This document shows positions 1-6,455 of a DNA stretch of 8,919 nt, in pieces. The notes below the pieces were generated by a model. It saw only the letters and a list, made by a program, of their open reading frames with translations. It was not told the DNA's origin and did not search any database. Position numbers and translations under genes: made by a program. The DNA lies in assembly GCA_934670115.1 (NCBI GenBank), contig CAKUOV010000064.1, positions 1-8,919 on the forward strand. The letters are read 5' to 3'. Within the stretch, counting starts at the first letter, position 1, and each line of letters opens with the position of its first letter. Source of the stretch: an uncultured Eggerthellaceae bacterium. GTDB lineage: Bacteria; Actinomycetota; Coriobacteriia; Coriobacteriales; Eggerthellaceae.

Positions 1-956
1 TGGATGAACGCCTGGATGTCGCCCACCGTAATAATGCCCTGAACAGCGAATACGCTTCCCAGAATAGCCACTACAACGTAGCCTAAGTTGCCTATGAAGT
101 CCATGACGGGCTTCATGAAGCTTGAAAGGTACATGGCGCGCCACGCAGCCTCATAAAGGCGCGTGTTCGCATTCTCAAAGCTCGCGACCGTGCTTTCTTG
201 CCTGTTATACGCTTTCACCAGGGCATGACCGGAAATCGCTTCTTCCACCACGCCGTTTACTTCGCCCAAAAGGCGTTGCTGCGCAAGGAAGTGCTTCTGC
301 GAAAGCTTCACGAACATGAAGATAAGCACCGCAGAAATGGGAAGCAGAACTAACGTCACGAGCGTCATAAGCGGGTTGATGGTGAGCATCATGATCACCA
401 CGCCAATAATCGTGGCGCACGATGTGATCATCTGCGTAAGGCTTTGATTCAGGCTCTGGCCCAGCGTATCAACATCGTTGGTAATGCGCGAGAGCGTATC
501 GCCCACGGAATTCTTGTCGAAGAACCCGAACGGCATCCTGTTGATTTTCTCGGCGATATCCTGGCGCAACTTGAAGCACATGCGCTGCGACACGCCCGAC
601 ATAATCCAGCTTTGCACAAACGAACAAATCGAAGAAAGCACGTAAAGTCCAAGTGTGGCAAGAAGAATGCCCGCAATGATATCGAAGTCAATGCCGCCCG
701 TACCATTCACTTTCGCAACAAGGCCGTTAAAAAGCTCGGTCGTTGCCTGCGAAAGTACTTTCGGTCCAATGATGTTGAACACGGTGCTTCCCAAGGCAAA
801 CAATACGACGAAAACAAGTGCAATTTTGTATATACCCAGGTAAGCAATGAACTTTTTCAGCGTTCCCTTGAAGTCTTTCGCTTTTTCCGCAGGACCCATA
901 GCACCTGGATGGTGCCTCATGCCACCCCTGCGCTTTCCTTCAGGCATCGGCGTCAT
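1..956 (-). CDS. ABC exporter subunit 2, permease half (C-terminus outside window)
   Basis: The visible part is the first 318 codons of a half-size ABC exporter. The frame runs open to position 1, so the ATPase domain lies outside the window. A basic, Gly/Met-rich leader of about 20 residues is followed by a membrane segment (FIAYLGIYKIALVFVVLF), a short external loop, and the exporter-fold region. That region includes FGFFDKNSVGDTLSRITNDV, typical of the first intracellular coupling segment, and HALVKAYNRQ in the second, with further hydrophobic helices around and after it. The start ATG at 956 overlaps the TGA of the upstream ABC gene (ATGA) and follows a near-consensus ribosome binding site at 961-973. 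In this family the partner normally carries the competent ATPase residues, which cannot be seen here. It very likely forms a heterodimer with the upstream gene product. Substrate is unknown: drug, lipid and peptide export are all possible. Confidence 0.93.
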   Translation of the reverse strand, partial: MTPMPEGKRRGGMRHHPGAMGPAEKAKDFKGTLKKFIAYLGIYKIALVFVVLFALGSTVFNIIGPKVLSQATTELFNGLVAKVNGTGGIDFDIIAGILLATLGLYVLSSICSFVQSWIMSGVSQRMCFKLRQDIAEKINRMPFGFFDKNSVGDTLSRITNDVDTLGQSLNQSLTQMITSCATIIGVVIMMLTINPLMTLVTLVLLPISAVLIFMFVKLSQKHFLAQQRLLGEVNGVVEEAISGHALVKAYNRQESTVASFENANTRLYEAAWRAMYLSSFMKPVMDFIGNLGYVVVAILGSVFAVQGIITVGDIQAFI

Positions 957-3211
957 TGGACATCACCCCCTTTCGCCAGCTCTTCTTCCGAAAGCTGCGA
1001 CAGCGCTATCTCGCGATATGTCTCGCACCCCTCAAGCAGCTGCTCGTGCGTTCCTTGCCCCACAACGCGTCCCTCGTCAAGCACGACAATCGTATCAGCG
1101 TTCATGATGGTAGAAATGCGTTGCGCAACAATGATGACCGTCCTGCCCGCAAGCTGCGTTTGCAAATCGTGGCGCAGTTTCGCGTCGGTTTTGTAGTCGA
1201 GCGCAGAGAAACTATCGTCGAAAAGATACGCGCGAGCATCAGTTGCCAAAGCGCGCGCAATAGCCAAGCGCTGACGCTGACCGCCTGATACGTTCGTGCC
1301 GCCCTGCGCAATGGGCTCAAGCACCCCTTCGGGCTTCTCTGCCACAAAATCGGCCGCCTGTGCGATAGAGAGTGCTTGATCGCGGCGCGCGGGCGTCAGA
1401 GCATCAACACCATAGCCCACATTCGATTCAATCGTGCCCGAGAAAAGAAACGCTTTCTGCGGAACATACCCGAACGTGGATCGCAGCGCTTTCTGCGAAA
1501 GATGACGAATGTCGATTCCATCTAGCTCAATTGAGCCTTCGTTCACATCGTAGAAGCGCTCGATAAGACGGATAATGGTTGACTTGCCCGAACCGGTCGA
1601 ACCGATAATCGCCGTTGTCTTGCCAGCCGAAGCGCAAAACGATACGTGGTCAAGCACGTTTTCGCAACCATCTGCGTAACGGAAGCACACGTCGTTGAAG
1701 CGAATCTCAGCGCCTTTAACGGCCTCTTCCGCACTCTTCGCAGCACCGTTGCCCCGAGCGGATTCGGAGCCGGCACAAGCGCCCGTCGTGCCGCGCGCGC
1801 CTTCGGCCACGCCGGCAGCTTCGAACAACTGCGCGTCGTAGACTTCCAGAGCATCTTGAATGCTTGAAGCGGTATTGATGACCTCGTCCACACGTTGCGC
1901 GGCCACGTTAGCGCGCGGGAACACAACAGCAATAACGCCAATCATCAAAAAGCTCATCACGATAATCATGGAATACGTGATAAACGCAATCAAGTCGCCC
2001 GTTTGCACCGTGCCCAGGTCAACGTAGTGCCCGCCAACCCACACAATGGCAACCGACACTAAATTCATGACAAGCATCATCGTGGGCATCAAAAACGCCA
2101 TAGCCCGGTTCGTAAAAAGCTGCGTACCCATCAAGTTGCTGTTTGCCGCCTGAAAGCGCTCTAGCTCGAAGTCTTCCCTGCCGAATGCACGAATAACGGG
2201 CAAACCGGTAAGAATCTCACGCGAAACTTCATTCACCTTGTCGATAAGTGCTTGCATCTTTTTGAACTTGGGCATGGTAACCGCAAAAAGAATGGCGATA
2301 ACAATTGCAATAGCAACAATAGCAAGTCCGATAATCCAGCTCATGGACACGTTCGTCTGCGCCACCATGATAATGGCACCTATGCTGATGACCACGGTGT
2401 ATACCACCATGCGCTGCGCCATCATGCAAACCATCTGAATCTGCTGAATGTCGTTCGTACCGCGCGTGATAAGCGATGCAGCAGAGAATTTATCCACTTC
2501 AGCATCGGAAAAATCAACAACGCGCTTAAAGAAGCGACTACGCAAGTCGCGACCGATTTTCGTGGCATTGCGGCAGCAGAAGAAGTTCATGATGCAGTGG
2601 ACGATGAGCGCGATTGCGGCAAGCGCAATCATGATTTTACCCACATGAAGCAGGTAATCCATCTGGATGTCCGCGGTACTTACCCCACAGGCATCGTATT
2701 CTGCTTTCGCGGCAAGGGTGGCCTGCTGAGAAAGCAAGCTATCGTTATCCAGTCCCACAGAGGAAAGCGCCTGGTCAAGGCCTTGCTCGATATCCGCCTT
2801 CGTCACCTGTCCCGCCTCATACGCTTGCCGCAATGCGGCAACATCGAAATCGGGCATCGACTGAGAGTAATAAGAGAAAACCAAGGGAAGCGAGATTGCA
2901 TCGTCAAGCATCGAACGATGCGCCTTCCCTTCTGCGTTTAGAACGTAATAGCCCGCATCAGCATCAAAATCGTAAGAGCCTCGTATCGTTGCTTCATCAT
3001 CGGCCGGGGCAAGCATGGTAACAATCCCAAACGTATCGGCAGAGAGCACTTCGGGAGACGGGTTTTCAATACCGCTTTGTTGAATACCAACATCAACAAT
3101 GTTCGAAGTATACTTAGGAAGAGCCAGCTCACAGCATGCCTGCACCACAAAGCACAGGACTACAATCAAAAACGCCGCCTTGTGCTCCATCAAATATCGG
3201 TATATGCGCAT
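953..3211 (-). CDS. Heterodimeric ABC exporter subunit 1 with a degenerate ATPase site
   Basis: A 752-residue half exporter with the membrane domain first (about 10-435) and the ATPase domain last (about 500-745). TM1 (13-30) is followed by an unusually long external segment (about 35-185), then TM2 and the rest of the exporter fold. ATPase motifs are Walker A GSTGSGKST (537-545), Q-loop Gln585, signature VSGGQ (641-645) and Walker B YLFDD (662-666). Asp666 replaces the catalytic Glu, and the switch His is Gln697 (in AQRIS). Both changes mark the non-hydrolysing subunit of heterodimeric exporters such as the TM287/288 type, so the partner should be the overlapping downstream gene. An Ala/Gly/Ser/Glu-rich linker (about 468-498) joins the two domains. 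The ATG at 3211 was chosen because GAAGGA lies 7 nt upstream; an in-frame extension to 3448 runs through the promoter region and a terminator and is not convincing. Substrate is not inferable. Confidence 0.94.
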   Translation of the reverse strand: MRIYRYLMEHKAAFLIVVLCFVVQACCELALPKYTSNIVDVGIQQSGIENPSPEVLSADTFGIVTMLAPADDEATIRGSYDFDADAGYYVLNAEGKAHRSMLDDAISLPLVFSYYSQSMPDFDVAALRQAYEAGQVTKADIEQGLDQALSSVGLDNDSLLSQQATLAAKAEYDACGVSTADIQMDYLLHVGKIMIALAAIALIVHCIMNFFCCRNATKIGRDLRSRFFKRVVDFSDAEVDKFSAASLITRGTNDIQQIQMVCMMAQRMVVYTVVISIGAIIMVAQTNVSMSWIIGLAIVAIAIVIAILFAVTMPKFKKMQALIDKVNEVSREILTGLPVIRAFGREDFELERFQAANSNLMGTQLFTNRAMAFLMPTMMLVMNLVSVAIVWVGGHYVDLGTVQTGDLIAFITYSMIIVMSFLMIGVIAVVFPRANVAAQRVDEVINTASSIQDALEVYDAQLFEAAGVAEGARGTTGACAGSESARGNGAAKSAEEAVKGAEIRFNDVCFRYADGCENVLDHVSFCASAGKTTAIIGSTGSGKSTIIRLIERFYDVNEGSIELDGIDIRHLSQKALRSTFGYVPQKAFLFSGTIESNVGYGVDALTPARRDQALSIAQAADFVAEKPEGVLEPIAQGGTNVSGGQRQRLAIARALATDARAYLFDDSFSALDYKTDAKLRHDLQTQLAGRTVIIVAQRISTIMNADTIVVLDEGRVVGQGTHEQLLEGCETYREIALSQLSEEELAKGGDVQ
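961..973 (-). promoter_or_regulatory. Strong ribosome binding site inside the 3' end of ABC subunit 1
   Basis: The minus strand reads AAAGGGGGTGATG, which differs by one base from the AAAGGAGGTGAT complement of the usual 16S rRNA 3' tail. It lies a few bases before the ATG at 956 and within the last codons of the upstream gene. It fixes the start of subunit 2 and suggests independent strong initiation as well as coupling. Confidence 0.75.
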
Positions 3212-3239
3212 ATTCACATCCTTCTTTTTTAACCGATAT
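3194..3239 (-). promoter_or_regulatory. Nested inverted repeats around the ABC subunit 1 start codon
   Basis: Outer arms ATATCGGT (3194-3201) and ACCGATAT (3232-3239) are perfect 8-bp complements that bracket the ribosome binding site (3219-3224) and the ATG (3209-3211). Inside them the ATG sits within a perfect 12-bp palindrome, ATATGCGCATAT (3202-3213). In DNA this could be a regulator's operator; in RNA the arms could close over the initiation region. The structure is seen directly; any function is inference. Confidence 0.45.
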
Positions 3240-3268
3240 ATTGTAACGCCGTGCGTTCCCAGGAAGAA
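3240..3268 (-). promoter_or_regulatory. Possible secondary promoter of the ABC operon
   Basis: TACAAT at 3240-3245 is a good -10 match. The hexamer 17 bp upstream (TTCTTC, 3263-3268) is a poor -35. If used, transcription would start near 3233, at the edge of the outer inverted-repeat arm, leaving a leader of only about 22 nt. Confidence 0.25.
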
Positions 3269-3282
3269 AATGCGCTCTGCCT

Positions 3283-3298
3283 TGTTGCCAAGTTGCCA
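3283..3298 (-). repeat. Tandem 8-nt repeat TGGCAACT/TGGCAACA
   Basis: The minus strand carries TGGCAACTTGGCAACA, two head-to-tail copies of an 8-mer differing only in the last base. It lies directly downstream of the better -10 candidate, around the predicted transcription start, where a repressor site would be effective. It may be chance. Confidence 0.4.
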
Positions 3299-3326
3299 CT
3301 TATAGCGAAGCGAGCCAAGTGGGCAA
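3299..3326 (-). promoter_or_regulatory. Probable main promoter of the ABC operon
   Basis: TTGCCC (3321-3326) and TATAAG (3299-3304) are separated by 16 bp on the minus strand, matching the sigma-70 consensus at four and five of six positions. Transcription would start near 3292 and give a leader of about 80 nt containing the tandem 8-mer start region and the nested inverted repeats. It lies downstream of the tRNA terminator, as expected for an independent unit. Confidence 0.45.
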
Positions 3327-3415
3327 AATAATGCGGAAGACGGAGCTGCGCGATAGCGGCATGGTGACTGTGCAATACCTGCATCACGGCTACGTGGCAA
3401 CCACACAATGGCGGC
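3327..3415. other. Intergenic DNA between the tRNA terminator and the ABC promoter
   Basis: About 90 bases with no gene I can support on either strand, no ribosome binding site ahead of a plausible frame, and no clear repeat or RNA structure. It is part of the noncoding gap from 3212 to 3456; the promoter, repeats and terminator listed separately account for the rest. Confidence 0.5.
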
Positions 3416-3443
3416 AAAAAAGAAAAAGCCCAGCGAACCGGGC
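3416..3443 (-). terminator. Rho-independent terminator with a UUCG tetraloop
   Basis: The minus strand gives a 6-bp stem, GCCCGG/CTGGGC (one G-U pair), closed by a UUCG loop (3428-3443). It is followed by TTTTTCTTTTTT (3416-3427). It lies about 14 nt after the CCA end of the second tRNA and ends the tRNA unit before the ABC operon. Confidence 0.88.
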
Positions 3444-3456
3444 AGCATTCATAGAA

Positions 3457-3533
3457 TGGCGGGATGTACGGGACTCGAACCCGCGACCTCTGGCGTGACA
3501 GGCCAGCGCTCTAACCAACTGAGCTAACACCCC
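3457..3533 (-). tRNA. tRNA-Asp(GTC), downstream copy
   Basis: A 77-nt cloverleaf read on the minus strand. The acceptor stem GGGGTGT/ACATCCC has one G-U pair, the D-arm is GCTC/GAGC, the anticodon stem is CTGGC/GCCAG with loop CTGTCAC (anticodon GTC, reading GAC and GAU), and the T-arm contains GTTCGAGTC. The discriminator base is G and CCA is encoded. It is identical in all 77 positions to the copy at 3582-3658. It lies between two terminators and has no clear promoter of its own, so expression probably depends on readthrough from the first copy. Confidence 0.97.
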
Positions 3534-3540
3534 ATTTGTC

Positions 3541-3568
3541 AAAAAAAGCCCGAACAATCGGGTTTTTT
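3541..3568 (-). terminator. Hairpin terminator between the two tRNA-Asp genes, near-symmetric
   Basis: A stem CCCGA/TCGGG with a 4-nt loop (3549-3562) is flanked by seven A at 3541-3547 and six T at 3563-3568. On the minus strand the hairpin is followed by G on the minus strand's C position and then a seven-T run, so it should terminate there. The A/T symmetry lets it act on the plus strand too. It sits in the 48-nt spacer between the tandem tRNA genes. Confidence 0.75.
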
Positions 3569-3581
3569 AGGGGAGCTGGAA

Positions 3582-3658
3582 TGGCGGGATGTACGGGACT
3601 CGAACCCGCGACCTCTGGCGTGACAGGCCAGCGCTCTAACCAACTGAGCTAACACCCC
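3582..3658 (-). tRNA. tRNA-Asp(GTC), upstream copy
   Basis: A 77-nt tRNA on the minus strand with anticodon GTC in the loop CTGTCAC, a T-arm containing GTTCGAGTC, discriminator G and encoded CCA. It is identical to the copy at 3457-3533. A promoter (3679-3707) places its transcription start about 13 nt upstream, a usual short tRNA leader. A terminator hairpin follows 14 nt after the CCA. Confidence 0.97.
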
Positions 3659-3678
3659 AGCACTTTTCAGCAGTGGAT

Positions 3679-3732
3679 ATATTACGGGTTTCCGCGCATC
3701 CATGCAAGCATTTTTTTGAACTTTTTTCAAAA
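3679..3732 (-). promoter_or_regulatory. tRNA promoter with A-tract upstream element
   Basis: TTGCAT (3702-3707) and TAATAT (3679-3684) are spaced exactly 17 bp on the minus strand. The DNA just upstream of the -35 (3708-3732) is rich in A/T runs, including seven A and six A, like the UP elements of strong stable-RNA promoters. The same stretch holds a 7-bp inverted repeat (TTTTGAA/TTCAAAA, 3714-3732), probably a by-product of the A/T tracts. Confidence 0.75.
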
Positions 3733-3914
3733 GTAAGGTGAAACGAACGCGAAAACGAACAAAACTAATGCGAATCATCGTCGAAAGCGGCCGCAGCGGA
3801 AAAGCGTTCACTCCACGACTTCGCCCGAATAATGTTTCTTCTTCGCAGGAACCCGCTCAACTTATCCAGGCTCAGCAGTTCAGCCAACCCTTCTGCTGCG
3901 GGCGCAACACAACG
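3733..3914. other. Gap after the HD-GYP gene, with an in-frame extension past its stop
   Basis: No independent gene or clear terminator is seen here. In the same frame as the upstream HD-GYP gene, the sequence after its TAG (3915-3917) stays open for 49 codons (3768-3914), up to a second TAG at 3765-3767. The hypothetical translation looks protein-like in part (for example GLAELLSLDKLSGFLRRR). This may be chance, a remnant of a longer C-terminus, or rare readthrough. A GCGGCCGC palindrome lies at about 3788-3795. Confidence 0.4.
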
Positions 3915-6455
3915 CTACGACTCAAGATCCGCCGAACGACCGGCTTGCAACTCGATTTTTCCTTCACGGAACATCTGAACAAAAAGATGCGCCAGCTCGG
4001 GATCGAACTGCGTTCCCGCACCGTCTTCGATAATCTGCAATGCACGATCGATATCACGCGGGCTTTGGTAGCAACGCTTCGTGGTCACGGCATCAAAGCA
4101 GTCTGCCACGCATAGAATACGCGCCGTCAAAGGAATATCCTCGCCTGCTAAGCGGCGCGGGTATCCCTTGCCATCCCAGCGCTCGTGATGCCCCACAACG
4201 GCGGGAATAACGTAGTCAAGGCTTGGCAGATGGCGAATAATCGAAACGGCATTTTCCGGGTGCTTCTTGATAATCTCATACTCATCGGAAGTAAGCGACG
4301 ACGGCTTTTGCAGAATCGCCTCAGGAATACCGATTTTGCCAACATCGTGCAGAAGACCCGCCTCACGCACAATCTCGACAACTTCGGCATTCAAGCCGTA
4401 GCAACTTGCCAGCACAGATGCGTAATACGCCACATTATTGGAATGCGTGAACGTGTAATGGTCTTTTGCGTCAATTGCCGCGGTCAGCGCATACACCGTA
4501 TCGGCGTAGCTTGAGAAAATGCCGTGATGATCAATCTGATCAACGGCAAGATGCTCGCCTGCGGTACCCGTTGAATAGACCATAATGGCATTCTTACCAT
4601 GCTGTTTCACCTGATAGACAGCCATATTTGCGTTATCCATAAGCTGACGCGTGTTATGGGCGTCAAACGGCATGCTGCAAATACCAATGCTGCAGGTAAG
4701 CACCTTGAGCGCTTCTTCCCGGTCTCCGCAGTTCAGATGATAGATTTGCTGACGCAAATTTTCTGCCAAACGCTTCGCAGCGCTTGCATCCTGGTCGGGC
4801 ATCAAGATAGCGAATTCCTTGCCACCTAAACGCGCCGCAAGGTTACTCTCGCCCACCGTGGTCTTCAGCACGTTAGCTACGCGCAGCAAAACATCGTCGG
4901 CCTCACGCTCGCCGTAGAGCTGGTTGTAGAGCTTGAAGTCATCAAGGTTCAGCAAAATAAGGCTTAATACGCCCTGAGGATTGCGATCGTGGATCTCGTC
5001 CAAACGCGCATAGAAATACTTGCGGTTCAATAGACCCGTCAAGTCATCGGTGCGCGCTTCATAGGCCGCCTGTTCGTAAAGTTGGCTGTTCTTGACGCCA
5101 ATCGCCATAACAGCCGTAAGCGCAAGCAAATGATCCATCTCATTCATGGCAAGCGAACCGCGCGGTTCCTTCAGCGCAATAACCGACAAGCCGATAAGCT
5201 CCTGGTTCACCATAAGCGGAACAATGCAATTCATGTTAATGGAGCGCAGCTTTTGACGTTCGGTCTCCCACATAGAGCGATATTCAACGCTCCGCACGAA
5301 TTCCGCGGGTGTGAGCACGTCACGATGGGTGCTCAGCCATTCCGACACGGCACTTCCGGCCGGAAACATCACACCGCCCGATTCGAACGGAATGCTGGAT
5401 CCGCGCACCACCATGGAGCCATCGGGTTGCGTCAGGCAAACGCGCACGGTGCGTACCGTATGCAAGTCGTGGCAGACTTGCTGGCAGTACAGCTCGCTTG
5501 TTCCCGCAACGCTGAGCGAACGGGAAACACTCTCTTGGTACTCTTTCAAGCCGGCACGACGACTCGTTTGGTCCTTCAGGAACAAAACGTTGCTCATCTT
5601 ACGAATACCCAGATACAGTAAGAACGCAAAGCCAACGCAGAAGAGAACCACGGCAACCACGCTATTTGTTCCCACCGGGGGCGGAAGCGTTGCAACAAGC
5701 CTCTCGAGCGGATCAACGAACAGCAAGCCGAAAAGGAAAATGACCGCAAACGTGATGAGCGCATACGTGCGATACGACAACGCAAGCGTCATAGAGAATA
5801 AATGCTTGTTATATAAGCTCACAAAACAGCAGATCGCAAAGACAATACCCATCCCTAAGTCAAGCGGAATGCCCGCGAACGGCGGGAACATGATAATGAC
5901 CTGGCCGATGATCATGACTACCGCGCCAACGGAAACGGGAACCGCCTGATGGCGCGTGAGCGCGCGGCAACGCACGCAATCAACAACGCGCAGCAAAATG
6001 GACACGCTGAACACAGCGAATACGCCGTACATGATATAGGTGCCCAGCGTGAATGATCCGTACACGAAACGAATATCGCCCGCCGCGTTCAAGACAATGG
6101 CAGGTGGAGCCAAGAACCAATCGGTGGCAACATTGCCAATAAGCAGGCCCACCAGGGCTACTGCCAGCACTTTTTCGATAATTGTTATTTGCTTTCCCGC
6201 GAAACACGCAAGAAGCTCGTCAAGGGTGATGCACGCGAACCAAATGCCAACAAGCGAAATATGGAACCACGGCGAAACCAGGCCGAAGAATTGCAGGCGC
6301 ATAAGCACCGAGCCGCCCGACCACAGCACCAAAAACACCAGCATGACCAAAAAACGCGTGATGAGAGCGTTTTTCTTTGCCACGACCAGCGTGCAGAATT
6401 CGAAAAGATAAATGAACAGCGCCGTAAGCGGAACCCAAGCGAAACCTTGCATCAT
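3915..6455 (-). CDS. Membrane sensor with GAF, degenerate GGDEF and HD-GYP domains
   Basis: An 846-residue predicted c-di-GMP phosphodiesterase. About seven to nine hydrophobic helices fill residues 5-285, resembling the 7TM input region of some histidine kinases. A GAF-like region follows (about 305-460), then GGDEF (about 465-630) and HD-GYP (about 650-835). The GGDEF domain looks catalytically dead: the signature is GGKEF (544-548), the first metal Asp is Asn503 (LNLDDF), and no RxxD inhibitory site is present. The HD-GYP domain looks intact: His671, HDVGK (703-707), His732, HHE (756-758), DGKGYP (761-766) and Asp785, the residues that hold metals in this family. The likely role is hydrolysing c-di-GMP in response to a membrane or GAF signal, with the GGDEF remnant perhaps sensing GTP. 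The ATG at 6455 overlaps the TGA of the GH3-like gene (ATGA); a TTG at 6491 would overlap that gene by 40 bases and is less likely. Confidence 0.93.
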   Translation of the reverse strand: MMQGFAWVPLTALFIYLFEFCTLVVAKKNALITRFLVMLVFLVLWSGGSVLMRLQFFGLVSPWFHISLVGIWFACITLDELLACFAGKQITIIEKVLAVALVGLLIGNVATDWFLAPPAIVLNAAGDIRFVYGSFTLGTYIMYGVFAVFSVSILLRVVDCVRCRALTRHQAVPVSVGAVVMIIGQVIIMFPPFAGIPLDLGMGIVFAICCFVSLYNKHLFSMTLALSYRTYALITFAVIFLFGLLFVDPLERLVATLPPPVGTNSVVAVVLFCVGFAFLLYLGIRKMSNVLFLKDQTSRRAGLKEYQESVSRSLSVAGTSELYCQQVCHDLHTVRTVRVCLTQPDGSMVVRGSSIPFESGGVMFPAGSAVSEWLSTHRDVLTPAEFVRSVEYRSMWETERQKLRSINMNCIVPLMVNQELIGLSVIALKEPRGSLAMNEMDHLLALTAVMAIGVKNSQLYEQAAYEARTDDLTGLLNRKYFYARLDEIHDRNPQGVLSLILLNLDDFKLYNQLYGEREADDVLLRVANVLKTTVGESNLAARLGGKEFAILMPDQDASAAKRLAENLRQQIYHLNCGDREEALKVLTCSIGICSMPFDAHNTRQLMDNANMAVYQVKQHGKNAIMVYSTGTAGEHLAVDQIDHHGIFSSYADTVYALTAAIDAKDHYTFTHSNNVAYYASVLASCYGLNAEVVEIVREAGLLHDVGKIGIPEAILQKPSSLTSDEYEIIKKHPENAVSIIRHLPSLDYVIPAVVGHHERWDGKGYPRRLAGEDIPLTARILCVADCFDAVTTKRCYQSPRDIDRALQIIEDGAGTQFDPELAHLFVQMFREGKIELQAGRSADLES

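Noticed and set aside
444..1196. Plus-strand open frame of 250 codons
   Set aside because: It lies antisense to the two ABC genes, is rich in Arg, His and Ser without domain-like sequence, and crosses their ATGA junction. It is a shadow of the real frames.
2252..2941. Plus-strand open frame of 229 codons
   Set aside because: It is antisense to ABC subunit 1, has an unnatural His/Asn/Arg-rich composition and no recognisable motif.
3212..3448. N-terminal extension of ABC subunit 1 by 79 residues to an ATG at 3448
   Set aside because: It would translate the tRNA terminator, promoter and repeat region. The ATG at 3211 has a well-spaced GAAGGA, and the protein then begins at the usual exporter N-terminus.
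3537..3542. Perfect TTGACA just before the second tRNA-Asp
   Set aside because: It lies 4 nt from the tRNA 5' end, so its -10 would fall inside the tRNA. It arises from the terminator T-run and cannot drive this gene.
3714..3732. A/T-only hairpin upstream of the tRNA promoter as a terminator of the HD-GYP gene
   Set aside because: The 7-bp stem is pure A/T plus one G-C, and on the minus strand it is followed by A, not T. It fits an upstream promoter element better.
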